Positions 11,217-22,436 of a stretch of 60,000 nt of DNA are shown here, piece after piece (the first letter of the stretch is position 1; every line of letters starts with the position of its first letter). Under the pieces are notes generated by a model, which saw only the letters and a program-made list of their open reading frames with translations, had not been told where the DNA came from and searched no databases. The DNA is from Prorocentrum cordatum (taxonomy: Eukaryota > Sar > Dinophyceae > Prorocentrales > Prorocentraceae). The translations under genes were made by a program, and so were the position numbers. The stretch is from assembly GCA_963575745.1 (NCBI GenBank), contig CAUYUJ010015693.1:405432-465431 (forward strand), read 5' to 3'.

Positions 11217-11384
11217 TAAGTCGGGCCTGTCCCTCTCTGGGGGGAATATATTTTCAAAATAGTCCAACACAAATAGTCTGGGGACTCGGTTTGGAAGATG
11301 TTTTACCATTTGGGGGCATTTTGTGGGGTCTTTTTTATATTTGTTCCTCCAAAATCCCCTTGTAGGGGGACATGCCCGACCTAA
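11217..11384 (+). mobile_element. F1 TIR element, copy 1
   Basis: A 168-bp element starting 'taagtcgggcctgtccctc' and ending 'gggggacatgcccgacctaa', near-complementary ends. It is flanked by the 9-bp duplication GGCTGAGCG at 11208-11216 and 11385-11393. The interior is AT-richer (GGGGCATTTTG, TTTTATATTTG) than its surroundings. It is non-coding, so I infer a MITE-like element. Two further copies lie at 51.1 and 59.8 kb. Confidence 0.88.
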
Positions 11385-11564
11385 GGCTGAGCGCCGCCAG
11401 CGGCCCAGAATCGTCCGATCTCGGACGATCAGCGCTGTCGGAAAGCCGCGGCCGTTCCAAGGTTGAACGATCCCCACGGTGATAGGAACCAGCGCCGGCG
11501 TCATCGAGACGTGAGCCTGCCGCAGGGGGGAGGAGGAATAAAGCATGATTGAGTAATAAAGCCG

Positions 11565-12300
11565 GCATGAGCATCGGAGGCTGGAGGGTGAGATCGAAGT
11601 GGAATGGAGAGCCCCCCACCAGGAAATCGGTTTCAGTTTCGTGCTCGTGTCGTGCGTGCGGGGCACGGGCGAGGCGAAGCTGCGTGGGGGGGCGAGAGGA
11701 ATGAACCCTCGATTGCTAGGGCGCCGCCAGGACGGAAGTCCGCCCGCCCCCCTGGCCGCGTGGCACGCCTTAAGGGTGTCCCGCCGTGGTGTCTTGTGGT
11801 GTCCTTTGGTGTCCCGTGGTGTCCCGTGATGTCCCGATCGGTGTCTCGATCGGTGTCCTGGTGGTGTCCTGATGTTGTTCTGGTGGTGTCCTGATTGGTG
11901 TCCCGATTGGTGTCCCGATGATGTCCTGGTGTTGTCCCGATGGTGTCCCCGTGGTGTCCCGATGTGTGTCCCAATTGGTGTCCCGATAGTGTTCCGATGG
12001 TGTCCGCGTGGTGTCCAGGTGGAAGAGTGTCCCGGTGATGTCCCGATGGTGTCCTGGTGGTGTCCCCAGTTGTGTCCTGATTGGTGTCCCGATGGTGTGC
12101 TGTTGGTGTCCTTGTGCGTCCCAGTGGTGTCCCGACGGTGTCCCGCGACGGTGCCCCGATGGTGTTCCGATGGTTGGCGAAATGATTATACGGATGGTTG
12201 TCCCGATAATTGTCTCGATGGTTGCCCCGATGGTTTTCCCGATGGTGTTCCGAGGGTGTCTTGGTGGTGCCCGGACGGTGCCCCGAAGGTGCCCAGAGCT
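11565..12300 (+). repeat. GGTGTCCCGAT-type minisatellite element, copy a
   Basis: The head, 'ggtgagatcgaagtggaatg' then 'tcgtgtcgtgcgtgcggggc', is shared with elements near 19.74, 21.57 and (reverse) 23.46 kb. It is followed by about 540 bp of degenerate 11-12-bp units of the form GGTGTCCYGATG. Open frames rich in Trp/Cys/Pro/Val or Thr/His are translations of the units. Confidence 0.8.
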
Positions 12301-12372
12301 GCCGTGGTGCGCCACCATCACCACCATTACCACCAGCACCACTACCACCACTGCCATCACCACCACCACGAG
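12301..12372. repeat. CAC/CAT trinucleotide repeat
   Basis: A run of CACCATCACCACC words, read as poly-His/Thr, marks the end of the minisatellite element. Confidence 0.9.
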
Positions 12373-12429
12373 CGGCCTCGGATTGGACCGTGTTTGCGCG
12401 GAGCCAATGAAAAAGACGGAGGAAGGGAG

Positions 12430-13540
12430 CAGGAGCTAACACTGCAACCGCAACTGTCTGGCTCGATCAGGCACTTCGCACGACCCGCCCCTTCGCGCTG
12501 CCATGTCCGCGGGCGGCGGGCGCCTCTTCGCCAGCGCCCTCCCCGTGCCTCCCCGGCGCCAGGCTTTGCTGGCGCTCGTGCGCCAGGCTCTGCCAGCGCC
12601 GTTGGGGCATGCAGGGGGTCGCGCCTGGAGGCCCAGCGCTTCGGGTACAGTGCGCACGCCTCTGCGGGATTCGTGGAGCTCGCTCCAGAACGTGCACCGA
12701 CGGGCGAAGCGTTCCACGAGGCCCTGCGCCGCGTGCCCTCAGTGGCGTGCGTGGCGTGGCAGCTGTCCAAATCTGCTTACGGCAACGTCAGGAGACACAT
12801 CATGGAGCAGAATGTGCTGGTCTACGTGGGCGGGTTCCCAGAAAACCGTTCGAGTTCGAGCCCGCCCGCAGCCAGCACCAGAAGGCGATGGAAGGGCGGA
12901 ACTGGACCGCCGCAGCTTGCTTCAAGCCCCCGCCGCAGGGCCTGGAAGCAGACATTGCGCATCCTGTTGCATGCCGCTCGCGGGAGGGAGCGTCTGCCCG
13001 AGCATGCGCGCCAGGGCTGCCAGCGCGCGTTTTTGGCCAGGCTCGGGTCAGGGGTGCCTGCAGACCTGCTGCTGGGGAAACGGACGGAGCGGAACTGGCA
13101 ACCAGAGCCCCCCTGCACGGAGCAGCAGGGTCGAGCACAGGAACGGGAGTTGTCGTGAGGGTCGAGTCTCGGCACGACGACCTTCGCGATTTGCACCAAG
13201 CGGCCGGTGACTTTCGCCACGTGCGTCGGGCACTGCACCACTGCGCTGGGGCGAGGACGATGCTGGCGCAAACTTTTTGGAATGTGCCCACCGTCTGGCA
13301 TCGGGCTCACGAATGGGGCCCAGGGCGCGGTCGTGGCCATCCTTTTCGCCCCCACGGACGGGAAGCGAACTGGCAGCTGCGTCCTCGCCGGCACCGGGCG
13401 CCCCAGTTCCACGCCGGCAGCGTTCCCCTGTGGGGGGGGGGCCTTGGCCGCGGAGTCCGTGGTCGTGCACCTCCCAGACTACCAGGGCCCAACAAAACGA
13501 CGCGAAGATCGGGGCAAAATCGGATCGGGATGACTCGAAA
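12430..13540. other. GC-rich stop-poor block, possible decayed coding DNA
   Basis: Three overlapping plus frames and two minus frames are open across about 1.1 kb. The stretch near 12690-12850 reads most like real coding sequence with G/C-ending codons (…VACVAWQLSKSAYGNVRRHIMEQNVLVYVGGFPEN). Protein-like reading then passes to another frame (…FEFEPARSQHQKAMEGRNW), which could mean a frameshifted relict. No family is recognised. Confidence 0.3.
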
Positions 13541-13585
13541 TCTCTGAGAATCGGCGGGTTTGGAGGATGTACTGGGCGCCGCGGC

Positions 13586-13638
13586 CGCTCCAGAGCGTTC
13601 CGGAACGCTCTGAGAGCGCTCCGGAACGCTCTGGAGCG
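13586..13638. repeat. 53-bp near-perfect palindrome
   Basis: The sequence built from CGCTCCAGAGCG, TTCCGGAACG and CTCTGGAGCG reads almost identically on the other strand. It could form a long hairpin or cruciform. Function unknown. Confidence 0.85.
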
Positions 13639-13859
13639 ATTTATCCCGATCCTAGCCCTGTTTTGCCCAACTTGTTTCCAATTTGCCCAAGACTCGGGCG
13701 CCGATCCCCTGCGCCGAGGTGCAACGTAAAACTCGGCAGTCCCTGGCTCGGGCGAGTGTGCCGTTGCGCTTGGCTTGGGCCCCCCATCATCCACAAACCA
13801 CAAGGCATCGCAACGCACGAGGGGGGCATCGTCTCTGTCGACGGTCGCCGTGGATGCGC

Positions 13860-14052
13860 GCCGGCGGCGAGTCCGAGGCCCAGCCCCCGCCATCGAACAT
13901 TTAGGAGTATCTTGCCCCATTAATTCCCAGGTCGTCTCTTGACTCGGAGGTGGTGCAATCCCTTTCTTGATCTTCTTTGCAAGCGAGTTCTTCTTTGCCC
14001 GTTTCTGGATCTTCTTTCGCAAGTCCCCGTTGGCTTTGCGAGCGGGCGCCAT
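13860..14052 (-). CDS. possible first exon, Lys/Arg-rich N-terminus
   Basis: On the minus strand an ATG at 14052-14050, in the good context GCCATGG, opens a frame starting MAPARKANGDLRKK with two basic clusters and further Lys pairs. It then becomes less distinctive (…PSQETTWELMGQ…). Basic N-termini can be nuclear or nucleolar signals, but I recognise no family. The frame stays open to 13048 through GC-rich DNA that also contains the palindrome, so the true 3' end or donor site is unknown. Confidence 0.3.
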
Positions 14053-14552
14053 GGCACTTCGACCAAGTTGGGCGTCGGATAGAACGGCCGCCGCTGCGCG
14101 CATTCCTCTCCCTGGGCCATGCGGCGGAGGGTCGACGAAGGTTTCCCCAGAGCGAAAGCGGGACGGAAGAAAATGCAAACGAAAGTTTCAGAACATAATG
14201 CATCTGTCTACATAGATGTGTATCAAACATTTGTTTTCGCTCGGATACGAACATTTTTCTGATTATTTGCCTGCGTAACGAATTGTATTTGTTGCTGTTG
14301 ATACGAATGGCGCGGGCGTTGTTAAGCCCGTATTCATATGCATTTATGTATGTCGATCCTCCGTTGAGCATCTGTCTTCAGTCGTCTCCCTCCTCTTCCT
14401 CTTCCTGCTGTCAGCCCCCTGCAGTTCTTGGCGTTCCTCGCTATTACTCCACCCGTCACCCTCCCCATGTTGACTCATATCTCTTCCTCGGCTTCTGCCT
14501 GATTCCTTCGATTCCCCCCCTCCCCCCCCCAGTCTCCCTCATTGACAGGGGT

Positions 14553-15150
14553 CCTGTGGAAATCGGTTACGAAAGGAATCCTATTGAAATCGGCTACAAA
14601 AGGAATCATATTGAGATCGGCTGCGAAGGGAATCCCATTCAAAACCCTTAGAAAAGAATTCTTATTGAAATCGTTTCCAAAAGGGACATGATTGACATCA
14701 GCTACAGAAGGACTCTTATTTAGATACTCACACAACGAATCCTGTTGAAATCGGCTACACAATGAATCCTACTGGAATCGGCTACAAAAGGACTCCAATT
14801 GAAATCCCGCACAAAAGGAATCCTATTGAAATCGGCTACAAGAGGAATCCCATTGAAATCGGTTGCACAAGGAATCCTAGTGACATCCTCAACGAAAGGA
14901 ACCCTGTTGAAATCGGCTACAAAAGGAATCCTATTGAAACCTGCTGCAGAGGGAATCCGATTGACATCGGCTGCAAAAGTAATCCTATCGAAATCCCCCA
15001 CAAAGGGAATCCGATTGAAATCGGCTACAAAAGCAGTCCTTTTGAAGTTCCGAACGAAGGGCTCCCATTGGCATCGGCTACAAACGGAGTCTTAGTGAAA
15101 CCCGACGCAAAAGGAATCCCATTGACATCGGCGGCGAAAAGAACCATTTG
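14553..15150. repeat. 27-bp minisatellite, ~22 units
   Basis: Degenerate units of 'gaaatcggctacaaaaggaa' plus 'tcctatt', 27 bp long. Because 27 is divisible by three, 9-residue repeats appear on both strands (IEIGYKRNP on plus, FNRIPFVAD on minus). Both strands being open argues for satellite DNA rather than a repeat protein. Confidence 0.85.
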
Positions 15151-15173
15151 AAATTCTTCAAAAAAAAATAAGG

Positions 15174-15236
15174 TGGAAGAGGAGGAGGAGGAGGAGGAGT
15201 AGGACAGACATGCGGAGGAGGAGGAGGTGCAGGAGG
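15174..15236. repeat. (GGA)n microsatellite
   Basis: GGA tract with interruptions following the 27-bp array. Confidence 0.85.
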
Positions 15237-15319
15237 CTTCACAAAAGGAAAAGGAAGAGGATAATCTCAGACGCCCAACGCAATCCCTGTGAAAACGCAG
15301 GGCTCGCGACACCACAGGT

Positions 15320-15935
15320 ACGGAAACCTTGTGATTTCATTTGGAAGTTTGGGATTTCTGATAGGAGAATCAAGGACACATTGTGTGTTTCATTAGTTTT
15401 TTTTGTTTTTGTGATTTTCACCCTCCAGACAAAATCAATCCAAGAGCCTCCGAAAATTCAGAACCTGGGAAATTCCAAAAATCCAAATGAAAACATTAGG
15501 TTTGACGTCGCAAGCCCTGTTTGTTTTTTGGGATGTTTCGGCTTTCTGTGATTTCTCAGGCTCTGAAGCTGCGGAGGCTCTTGGATTGTGTCTGGACGGT
15601 GAAAACTAAAAAAATCCAAATGAAAACACATGGTTTCTTGATTGTCATCCCAAAACAATGAAAATACAGGGCTTGGCGGCCCCTGACGTCGCGACATTGT
15701 GAATCCACAGGGGTCGCTGCTCCCTCGCCCCCCATGTGAAGCTTCGGAGGCTCCTGGGTTGTGTCTGGGAGGTGAAAATTGCAGAAATCAAGAAAGTCCA
15801 AATGAAAACACCAGGTTTCCTTAATTTTCACACCAGAAATCAAAAACATCCAAATGAAAACACAGGGTTTGGCGGCCCCTGACGTCGCAAACCTGGTGAT
15901 TCCACAGGGATCGCTGCTCCCTCACCCTCCATCCC
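15320..15935. repeat. ~190-bp imperfect tandem repeat
   Basis: Units contain 'aatccaaatgaaaacacagg', 'ggcggcccctgacgtcgc', 'atccacagggatcgctgctc' and a 'cggaggctcctggattgtgt' block. At least two full units (about 15560-15750 and 15750-15940) and a degenerate one to the left can be aligned by eye. Confidence 0.75.
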
Positions 15936-15939
15936 TTCC

Positions 15940-17990
15940 CCCTCTCCTCCCCGAGTGCGCATGTTGGTGGGTAGGACCTTCAGGCCGAGTTCCTCCTTCG
16001 CGGAGGACGGCGTTCTTTCGCAGCCCACAGTGCCCTCTGGCAGATCGCGCGCCGCGCCACTCTCGGAGTTGAAGAGTTCGCATTCGACTTGACGCCGCCG
16101 CGGGATCTGGGGGCCTCGTCGCCGCGGGCGGGCGCGCGGCCGCAGTGGCAGCTGGCCCAACTGGGAGGGGGGCAAGGAAGTAATCAGTGAGCGAGCTGCG
16201 CGGAGATGAGTGCAAGCTCCGCGCGCGCTCGCAGCCAACGTGAACGCCCCCGTCTGCGCGGGGCCATCGCGGGCGCGTTCCGCGCGAGGCTGCGGATCGC
16301 GGCGTGCTTCTCCAAGCGAGTTCCACATTGCTGTATAACGGGGCGCGGCGCCCTTGAAAACATAGTTTCTTCGCCGCGTGGGCGCGCGCCGCGGAGTGGG
16401 GCCTCGTCGCGAGGCTGCCTCCATTTGCAGATTTTCTCGTCGCGCGCCTGACCCGCGAGTTCTCTGCGAGGGCCGAGTTCGAACAGGAGGCTGACGCCGC
16501 GTTCGCGGGGCGGTTGGTTTGACGGAGCACGGGGGGCGCCTGCAAGCGCGGGCCCTGGCGCCGGGGGGCCGGGGCCCGACTGGCGCGGAGCGCGTCGACG
16601 GGCGCGCGGCGTTGTCCGCGGCGGGCGCGGCGCCGGTCCTCGACAGTGCCGCGCGGCGCTGCGAGCAGCAGTTGGGTCGCCAAGGTGGTGGGCCACACGG
16701 AGCTTCGCCGCGCCTTTTTGCCCGGGGATGGACAGCGCCCGTCGAGAGGGCCCGGCGCTGCGCCGGGCCCGAGGCCTCGCCGAAGCAGAACGACGGCCCT
16801 GGCCCGCAGGTCACGGAAGCGGCCCCCGCCGAGGAGAACGCAGTGGCGCAGAAAATGATGGGGGCGGGTATGGTGGCGGGTTTCGAGCAGGCGGGCGCCG
16901 CCCGCGCGCCCGAGCAGACGTCGTTCCATTTTGTCCGCGCATTCTTGTTGTTGCTCAGCGGGTTGGATGCGAGCCGCGCCAAGCATGGCGAGCGCGCGCC
17001 GTTCCGCAGCGGCGCTCGCCAGATGGCCGCGGGAGCGCAGGGGCTTCGTGCGGCGCGCGGGGAGGGGGGCTGGCGGGCGCGCGAATCTGGTTGCGCCCGG
17101 CAGCTGGCCTGGCCGAAGGCGGGTCGCACGCTTTGGCCAGGGCTCTTCTGGGCACCAGCGCGATGCGGCAGTGCAGTGCGCCGGCGAGCTCGCGGCTCAG
17201 GGCTTGCCGGCATGCGTCGATGCTGGTAGCTTTTCCCCGTTGGGCGTCGCGGCGGAGGCCTTGCGCGGCCGCGGGTCTGCGGCGGCGATCCCGCGTCGCT
17301 GCGCAGGGGCGACGCGAAGGCCAGGATGCGCCCAGATTCTGCCACTATGGCTGCTCGCGGCGCCGCGCGCGCCGAGGCGGCGCGCTCGCGCTGGGCCCAG
17401 AAGTTGGCCCCCGAAGAATGCGCCGACGAATTGGTCGTCTTGCGCGGGGTTGGGCACTCCCGGCGCGGTCGCCACGCTCGCTCGCCAGCGGCGCGCGGGG
17501 CGCGTGTCGCGGCGTCGCGCGGGCCCGAGGGCTCAGACCGCGCTATCTTTTTGGGTAGCGACGATATCCACGGCGTGCGCCTGTCGCGAGGAACGCGACC
17601 ACTGCGCCGGGTTTTGCTGGTGCTGGCGGCGCGCCAAGAATTGGGCCGCAGGGCAGGCGCCCGCCGCGCGCGCCCGGCACGGGGCCGCGTTCTGGGCGCG
17701 CAAGGTTCTGCCAGCGCGGGCGGGGTGCCCATGCCTGCGGGCTATTGCTGGTCTCCTAAGCGTTCTGGTCGCGAGGTCGACGCAGGGTGCTGACCTTCCA
17801 TCGCGGACTGGTCCGCATCTGTGCGACGAGCGCCAGGGGGCGATAAAATATGCCACCGCGAGTGCCCTATCGCTGCCGCCGTCGCCACGGGCGCAGCTAG
17901 TACCCTGTGCGACAAGCGCCTCTGGGCCACATTGCCCCCGCGAGCCCCCATCCGCGGCTGCCGCGCCTCCCCGTCGCTTTCAACGCAGCC
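15940..17990. other. 2-kb GC-rich block, open in most frames
   Basis: Frames of 236-630 codons are open on both strands with Arg/Ala/Gly/Pro-rich composition, the signature of chance openness at high GC. The least biased stretch is plus 16519-17229 (…EENAVAQKMMGAGMVAGFEQAG…FHFVRAFLLLLSGLD…). I recognise no domain. It may hold exons of an unidentified gene; I do not assign one. Confidence 0.3.
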
Positions 17991-18340
17991 GTCCTATGGG
18001 GCCTGGATTTCATACGGGTAATCCGAGCAGGTCATCCTCATCCGTGTAACTATCGTCATTTTTGGGCTCTTGAGGCCTGAGTATGAGGGAAGTATCAGGC
18101 GGGAGCCTCGTCTGTGATTGAATTGTGAGGACGTCTCAGGCGGGAGCCTCCTCCCTATGGGGCCCGCATTTCATGTTTTTAATCCGAGCGGGTCACCCAA
18201 AACTTGTAATTGCCATCATTTTGGGGCTCCCGAGGCCTGAGTATGGGGGAAGTATCAGGCGGGAGGCTCGTCCGTGAGTGAATTGCGAGGAAGTCTCCGG
18301 CGGGAGGTCCCTACCTATGGGGCCCGCACCTCCCGTGCTT
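17991..18340. repeat. ~162-bp tandem repeat, 2.2 units
   Basis: 'cctatggggcc' recurs at about 17993, 18157 and 18315. Between occurrences are the shared words 'taatccgagcgggtca', 'gaggcctgagtatg' and 'agtatcaggcgggag'. Confidence 0.85.
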
Positions 18341-18447
18341 CCTCCGGGTCGTCTTCTGGCTCTCCGGCGCGCGCTTCATCTGAGTCGTCCTCCGGCGCGT
18401 ATCTCTTGGGGAGCACGTCGCGCGTTTCCTCAGAGTCGTGTTCCGAA

Positions 18448-18860
18448 CGAGGAGGAGGAGGAGGAGGAGGAGGAGGAGGAGGAGGAGGAGGAGGAGGAGG
18501 AAGGAGGAGGAAGGAAAGGAGGAGGGGGAGGAAGATGGAGACGAGGAGGAGTAGGCGGAGGAGGGAGAGGGACAGGAGGAGGCGGGAGAGGGGAGGAGGA
18601 AGAGGAGGAGGAGGAGGGAGAGGAAAGCAGGAGGAGGAGGAGAAGGAGGAGGACGCAGGAGGCGGGAGGAACAGGGGGAATGGGGGGAGGAGGCGTAACG
18701 AGGAGGAAAAGGAGTAGGAGGTGGTGGAGGAGGAGGCAAGAGGAGGAGCAGGAGGAGGAGGAGGAGGAGGAGGAGGAGGAGGCAGGGGTTGAGGCAGGAG
18801 GAGGAGCAGGCAGGAGGAGAAGGATGAGGCAGGAGTAGGTGGGAGAAGGGAGGGGGCAGG
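18448..18860. repeat. (GGA)n-rich tract
   Basis: A nearly pure polypurine strand of GGA units with occasional C and T. Glu/Gly/Arg-only open frames are microsatellite translations. Confidence 0.9.
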
Positions 18861-18974
18861 AGGTGTTCCCCAGGTAAGATCAACAGATTATCATGCGGGG
18901 TCCTACCGTCGGAGTAATTTTTGTTGGCAGGGATGGTGGGCGGGGTGGGCATGGTGTCCTCATTGTTTCTGGTC

Positions 18975-19115
18975 TGCTGCCGGTCGCCCGGGGGAGGGGG
19001 TGTATATTAATAGGGAACAGTGGTAAACCCTTCCCCGAAGTCGAAGGGAAGACAGAGAAGAAAACGCTCTAAACCACTCACGCCCAGAGGGCTGGTGGGA
19101 TTAGCAATCAACTGC
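18975..19115 (+). repeat. F5 dispersed repeat, copy 1
   Basis: Shares 'gtaaacccttccccgaag', then 'aaacgctctaaaccactcac' and 'agagggctggtgggatt', with sequence at 37.2 and 52.85 kb. Non-coding. No terminal inverted repeat was seen. Confidence 0.7.
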
Positions 19116-19470
19116 CACAATCATCATCGCCATCACAGCCACAGTCACAAGCACGACCGCCACAATCACATCGCTGCTGTTCTGCCTAATCGGGCGCGCA
19201 CGTCGTGCCCCAATGGTGCCCACATGGTGTCCCACCCACATGGCGTCACGATGTCGCCCCAATGCTGTCTGACTGGTGTTCTTGATGTGCCCCTACCGTG
19301 TCTCCAGGTCCTGCTTTCTTGGTGTCGGAGCCTCTTTCGCTGGTGGCACCCGGGAAGGCGTTGGCCTCTCTCTTCACAGCGATCATAATCACCATCACTA
19401 TCACCGCTATCATCACCAGGGTCACTTTCAACACGATCACCATCGCTCACCGTCCTCGTCATTGTGCACC
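19110..19470. repeat. CAT/ATC/CAC trinucleotide-rich stretch
   Basis: Scattered ATCATCATC, CACAATCACA and ATCACCATC words read as His/Ile/Thr-rich frames. No gene recognised. Confidence 0.6.
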
Positions 19471-19734
19471 GTCGCCAACTCGTGAGCGCATCACCAGGGT
19501 CGTCCTGATCGCAATCGTCGCAGTTGTCATCAGTTGGTTTCCCCCCTCAAAACAGCACCTCATTACCCGAAGCGCTGTCGTATAGTTAGATGTTCTGAGG
19601 TCCGCGCGGAGTTCTCCCCTTGGTGGCGCTTGTAGTGCCCCGTGCCTCCCCACCACGACACGCTCCGCGCGACGGCAGGAAGAGATGTGCAGAGGGAATC
19701 CAGCACCAACCCTCTGAATCAAAAGGTATGATAG

Positions 19735-19985
19735 TGTTTCGGAGGTGGGTAGGAGTGGAACAGAGTGGCCTGACCTGGGACATCGGTTTGGGTTCGTGTC
19801 GTGCGCGCGGGCGAGGCCAAGCTGCGCGAGGGTGGTAGTGTGCCGGCCGAGGCTATGGCCAAGTCGGACAACACAAGAGTTGTCCCGTGTCTCGCGGGGG
19901 GCCGCGGGGTTTCCCCGTGGTTGTCCCGCGGTTGTGATGGGATTGTCCCATTGGTGTCCCGTGGGTTGTCCCGTGGGACATGCAA
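19735..19985 (+). repeat. GGTGTCCCGTGG-type minisatellite element, copy b
   Basis: Same head as copy a ('catcggtttgggttcgtgtc', 'gcgaggccaagctgcgcgag'), followed by a short run of GTTGTCCCGTGG units. Confidence 0.7.
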
Positions 19986-20434
19986 ATCGAAAAACAGTTC
20001 CATTTGCAAATCTGTTGAAACGTTAGGTATATGGATAGCTGGCCTGGCAGGTAGTTGGGTATATCATTGGCGGGCCGTATGGTGTAAGTCCATCTGTACC
20101 CATGGGATATAGTGGGTCAGTCGCCCTCCCATTGTGGGGGCTTTCAGGCTGCCCGGATGAGGTTTCAGCAATTGATGAGCTTAGGTTTCGCCAGCGCATT
20201 GCGGCAATCCGCAGCATTGCGTTCTCTTTGGGCGTTCAGCAACGTGGCCTTTGTGGCTTGCTACTCGCCAGTTCACAGATCACAGAACTGTTCAATTTCC
20301 AAGGAGGTCCGGTTTCTGAGAATGCGCACGACACTCCTCCACTCGAAAGCACGGCGCTACCACGCCCGAGCCATGTTCCCTCAGCTCCCAGGTGCCTGGG
20401 CGGAATGTGAAACAGGATGGATCCGCGCTATTGT

Positions 20435-21355
20435 GGCCACGATCCCTCGTAACGAATTGTGCATTCACGCCCCCCAGGCCACGATCCCTCCTGAAAAAGC
20501 GGTGGGCCGCCGATGCCCCAGAGGCCACGACCCTTCGTAACGAAATCATTGGCTCGCGCCTCCGAGGCTGCAATTCCAGTTAAAGTCAAGCAGTGGCGAA
20601 GCCTTCTGGTTCGCATATAGCCCCACCAAAGAATGTTCTCATAACCTTTTGCGGTTTCCACGAAATGTTCTTAGAACATTTTTGGCGGAGTCTGTCTTGT
20701 TTGAACACATCGGCTTTATGTTCTAAGAGCATTGCCTTTGTTCTCAGAACATTTCTGGGTTCTAAGAACATGTCGTGGTATGACTATAGGACTGCCGGGA
20801 CGGTCGGTCCCTGCTCAATACAGACTGTTCCCTCTTTGGGGGCCACGATGTCTGGCAGAGGAGTGGTGGACCCGCGCTCGCAAGGCCGCGGCCCCGCGTG
20901 CCAAAAGTGCGCGCCCGCGCTCCCGAGGCCCCGACCCCTGACAGCGAGCAGTGGGCCCGACCGCTCCCAAAAGCTGCGGGGGCGCTCCCCCGAAGAGCTG
21001 TGGGTCCGCGCTCCCGAGGCCACGATCCCCTGTTGAGATGAGGTGGATCCGCCCTCCCGAAGCCGCGACCCCTCGTACAAAACGACGCTGGGTCCGGCCT
21101 CCTGGGGCCGCGATCCCTCAGAGCTACATGGCTTCGCGCTCCTTAGGCCATGCTCCCTCGTCAAAAAGCAGTGGGCCGCGCTCCCGAGGCAACGATCTTT
21201 CTAAAACAACTAGAGATCCACGCTCCCGAAGCAACGATCCCTCGCAACAAAGCTGTGGATCCTCGCCCTCGAGGCCGAAATCCCCCGTAGGAAGAAGAAA
21301 GGTCCGTGCTCCCGAGGCCACGACCCGACGAAAAACAATGGAGCCGCTCTTCGAG
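20435..21355. repeat. ~45-50-bp imperfect tandem repeat
   Basis: Units have the form 'gtccgcgctcccgaggccac' then 'gatccctcgta' plus an A-rich spacer. The array is interrupted at about 20590-20800 by unrelated DNA that carries AGAACAT palindromes. Confidence 0.75.
20628..20775. repeat. cluster of GTTCTnAGAAC palindromes
   Basis: Five related motifs occur in under 150 bp: ATGTTCTCAT, ATGTTCTTAGAACAT, ATGTTCTAAGAGCAT, TGTTCTCAGAACATT and GGTTCTAAGAACATG. The symmetrical form resembles a dimeric protein-binding site, but function is unknown. Confidence 0.7.
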
Positions 21356-21359
21356 CTTG

Positions 21360-21535
21360 CCATCCACCCAGCCAGCCTTCCAACCAGCCAACAAGCATGC
21401 GAACCAGCCCATCAGCCGACCAACCAGCTAACCTGCCAATCGTCCAGACAGCCAGCCAACAAACTAGCCGAGCTTCCAGCCTGCCAACCAGTCAGCCACT
21501 CAACCAGCCAACCCAGTCGACCCAGCCACGCAGGC
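21360..21535. repeat. CCAGCCAA minisatellite
   Basis: Degenerate CCAGCCAACCAGC units precede the inverted minisatellite elements. Confidence 0.85.
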
Positions 21536-21565
21536 AATCAGAGGGGGGGGGGGCGGCGACACAGA

Positions 21566-22390
21566 TTTAGTTGGTTCATGAGGGTTGAGACCGAAGTGAA
21601 ACGGAGTTCTCCGACGGGAGATCGACATCGGTTCGCGTCGCGCGTGCCGCGCGTGGGGGCGAGGCGAACTTGCGCGAGTTCTTGCACTGGGCCCAGGTTG
21701 CGCCAAAACGTGCCGCTTCCCCAGCGTCGGGGCGTTCGGGGGAAAGCCCCGCGATGATCCCGTGGTTGTTCGGTCGTGCTTGTTCGTGCCCGGGGTTGTA
21801 CCGATTTCTGCTCCGGTGGTTTTCCCGAGGGTTGCCCCGTGGTTGTCCCGATGGGTGTCCCGATCGTAGTCCCGATGCTCGTCCCGATGGTTACCCCGAT
21901 GCTCGGCCCGATGGTTACCCCGATGCTCGTCCCAATGGTTGCCCCGATGGTTGTCCCGATAGTTGTTTTGATGGTTGCCCCGATGGTTGCCCCTGTGGCT
22001 ATCCCGATGGCTGTCGCGATGGTTGTCCCGATTGTTGTCCCGATGGTTGTCCGATGAAGGTTGTTCCGACGGTTGTCGCGCTGGTTATCCTGATTGTTGC
22101 CCCGACGGTTGTCCGATGGTGGTTGTCCCGATGGTTGTCCCGATCTGTATCCCGATGGTTGTCCCGGTGCTGTCCCGATTGGTGGCCCCATGGTTGTGCC
22201 GCCAGGGTGGCTGTCCCGATAATTATCTTAATGATTGTCTTGGGGTATTTCCGATGGTTCTCCCGGTGGTTGTCCCGGTGGTTATCCGGATGGTTGTCAC
22301 TTTTTTGACCCACGGCTTGCGAATACGAATCATTCAAAATCAATCCCCTCCTTCCAATCGCTTTATCACCCGCAGGATGGTCTTATATTT
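21566..22390 (+). repeat. GGTTGTCCCGAT minisatellite element, copy c (left arm)
   Basis: A head with 'catcggttcgcgtcgcgcgt' is followed by about 480 bp of GGTTGTCCCGATG units and a tail 'cgaatacgaatcattcaaaa...tcacccgcaggatggtctta'. The reverse complement of the whole arrangement follows at 22437-23470. Confidence 0.85.
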
Positions 22391-22436
22391 AGCTTGGTAG
22401 ATAAAACTGAGTAGAACGTATACCATGTACGTACCT

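Noticed and set aside
12435-13160. Host gene in the three overlapping frames after the minisatellite
   Set aside because: A short part reads well but no single frame holds, and no family or splice sites could be recognised, so it is listed only as a possible relict.
15840-17732. 630-codon minus-strand ORF in the GC-rich block
   Set aside because: Composition is Arg/Ala/Pro-dominated and competing frames on the other strand are equally long, as expected for GC-rich DNA.
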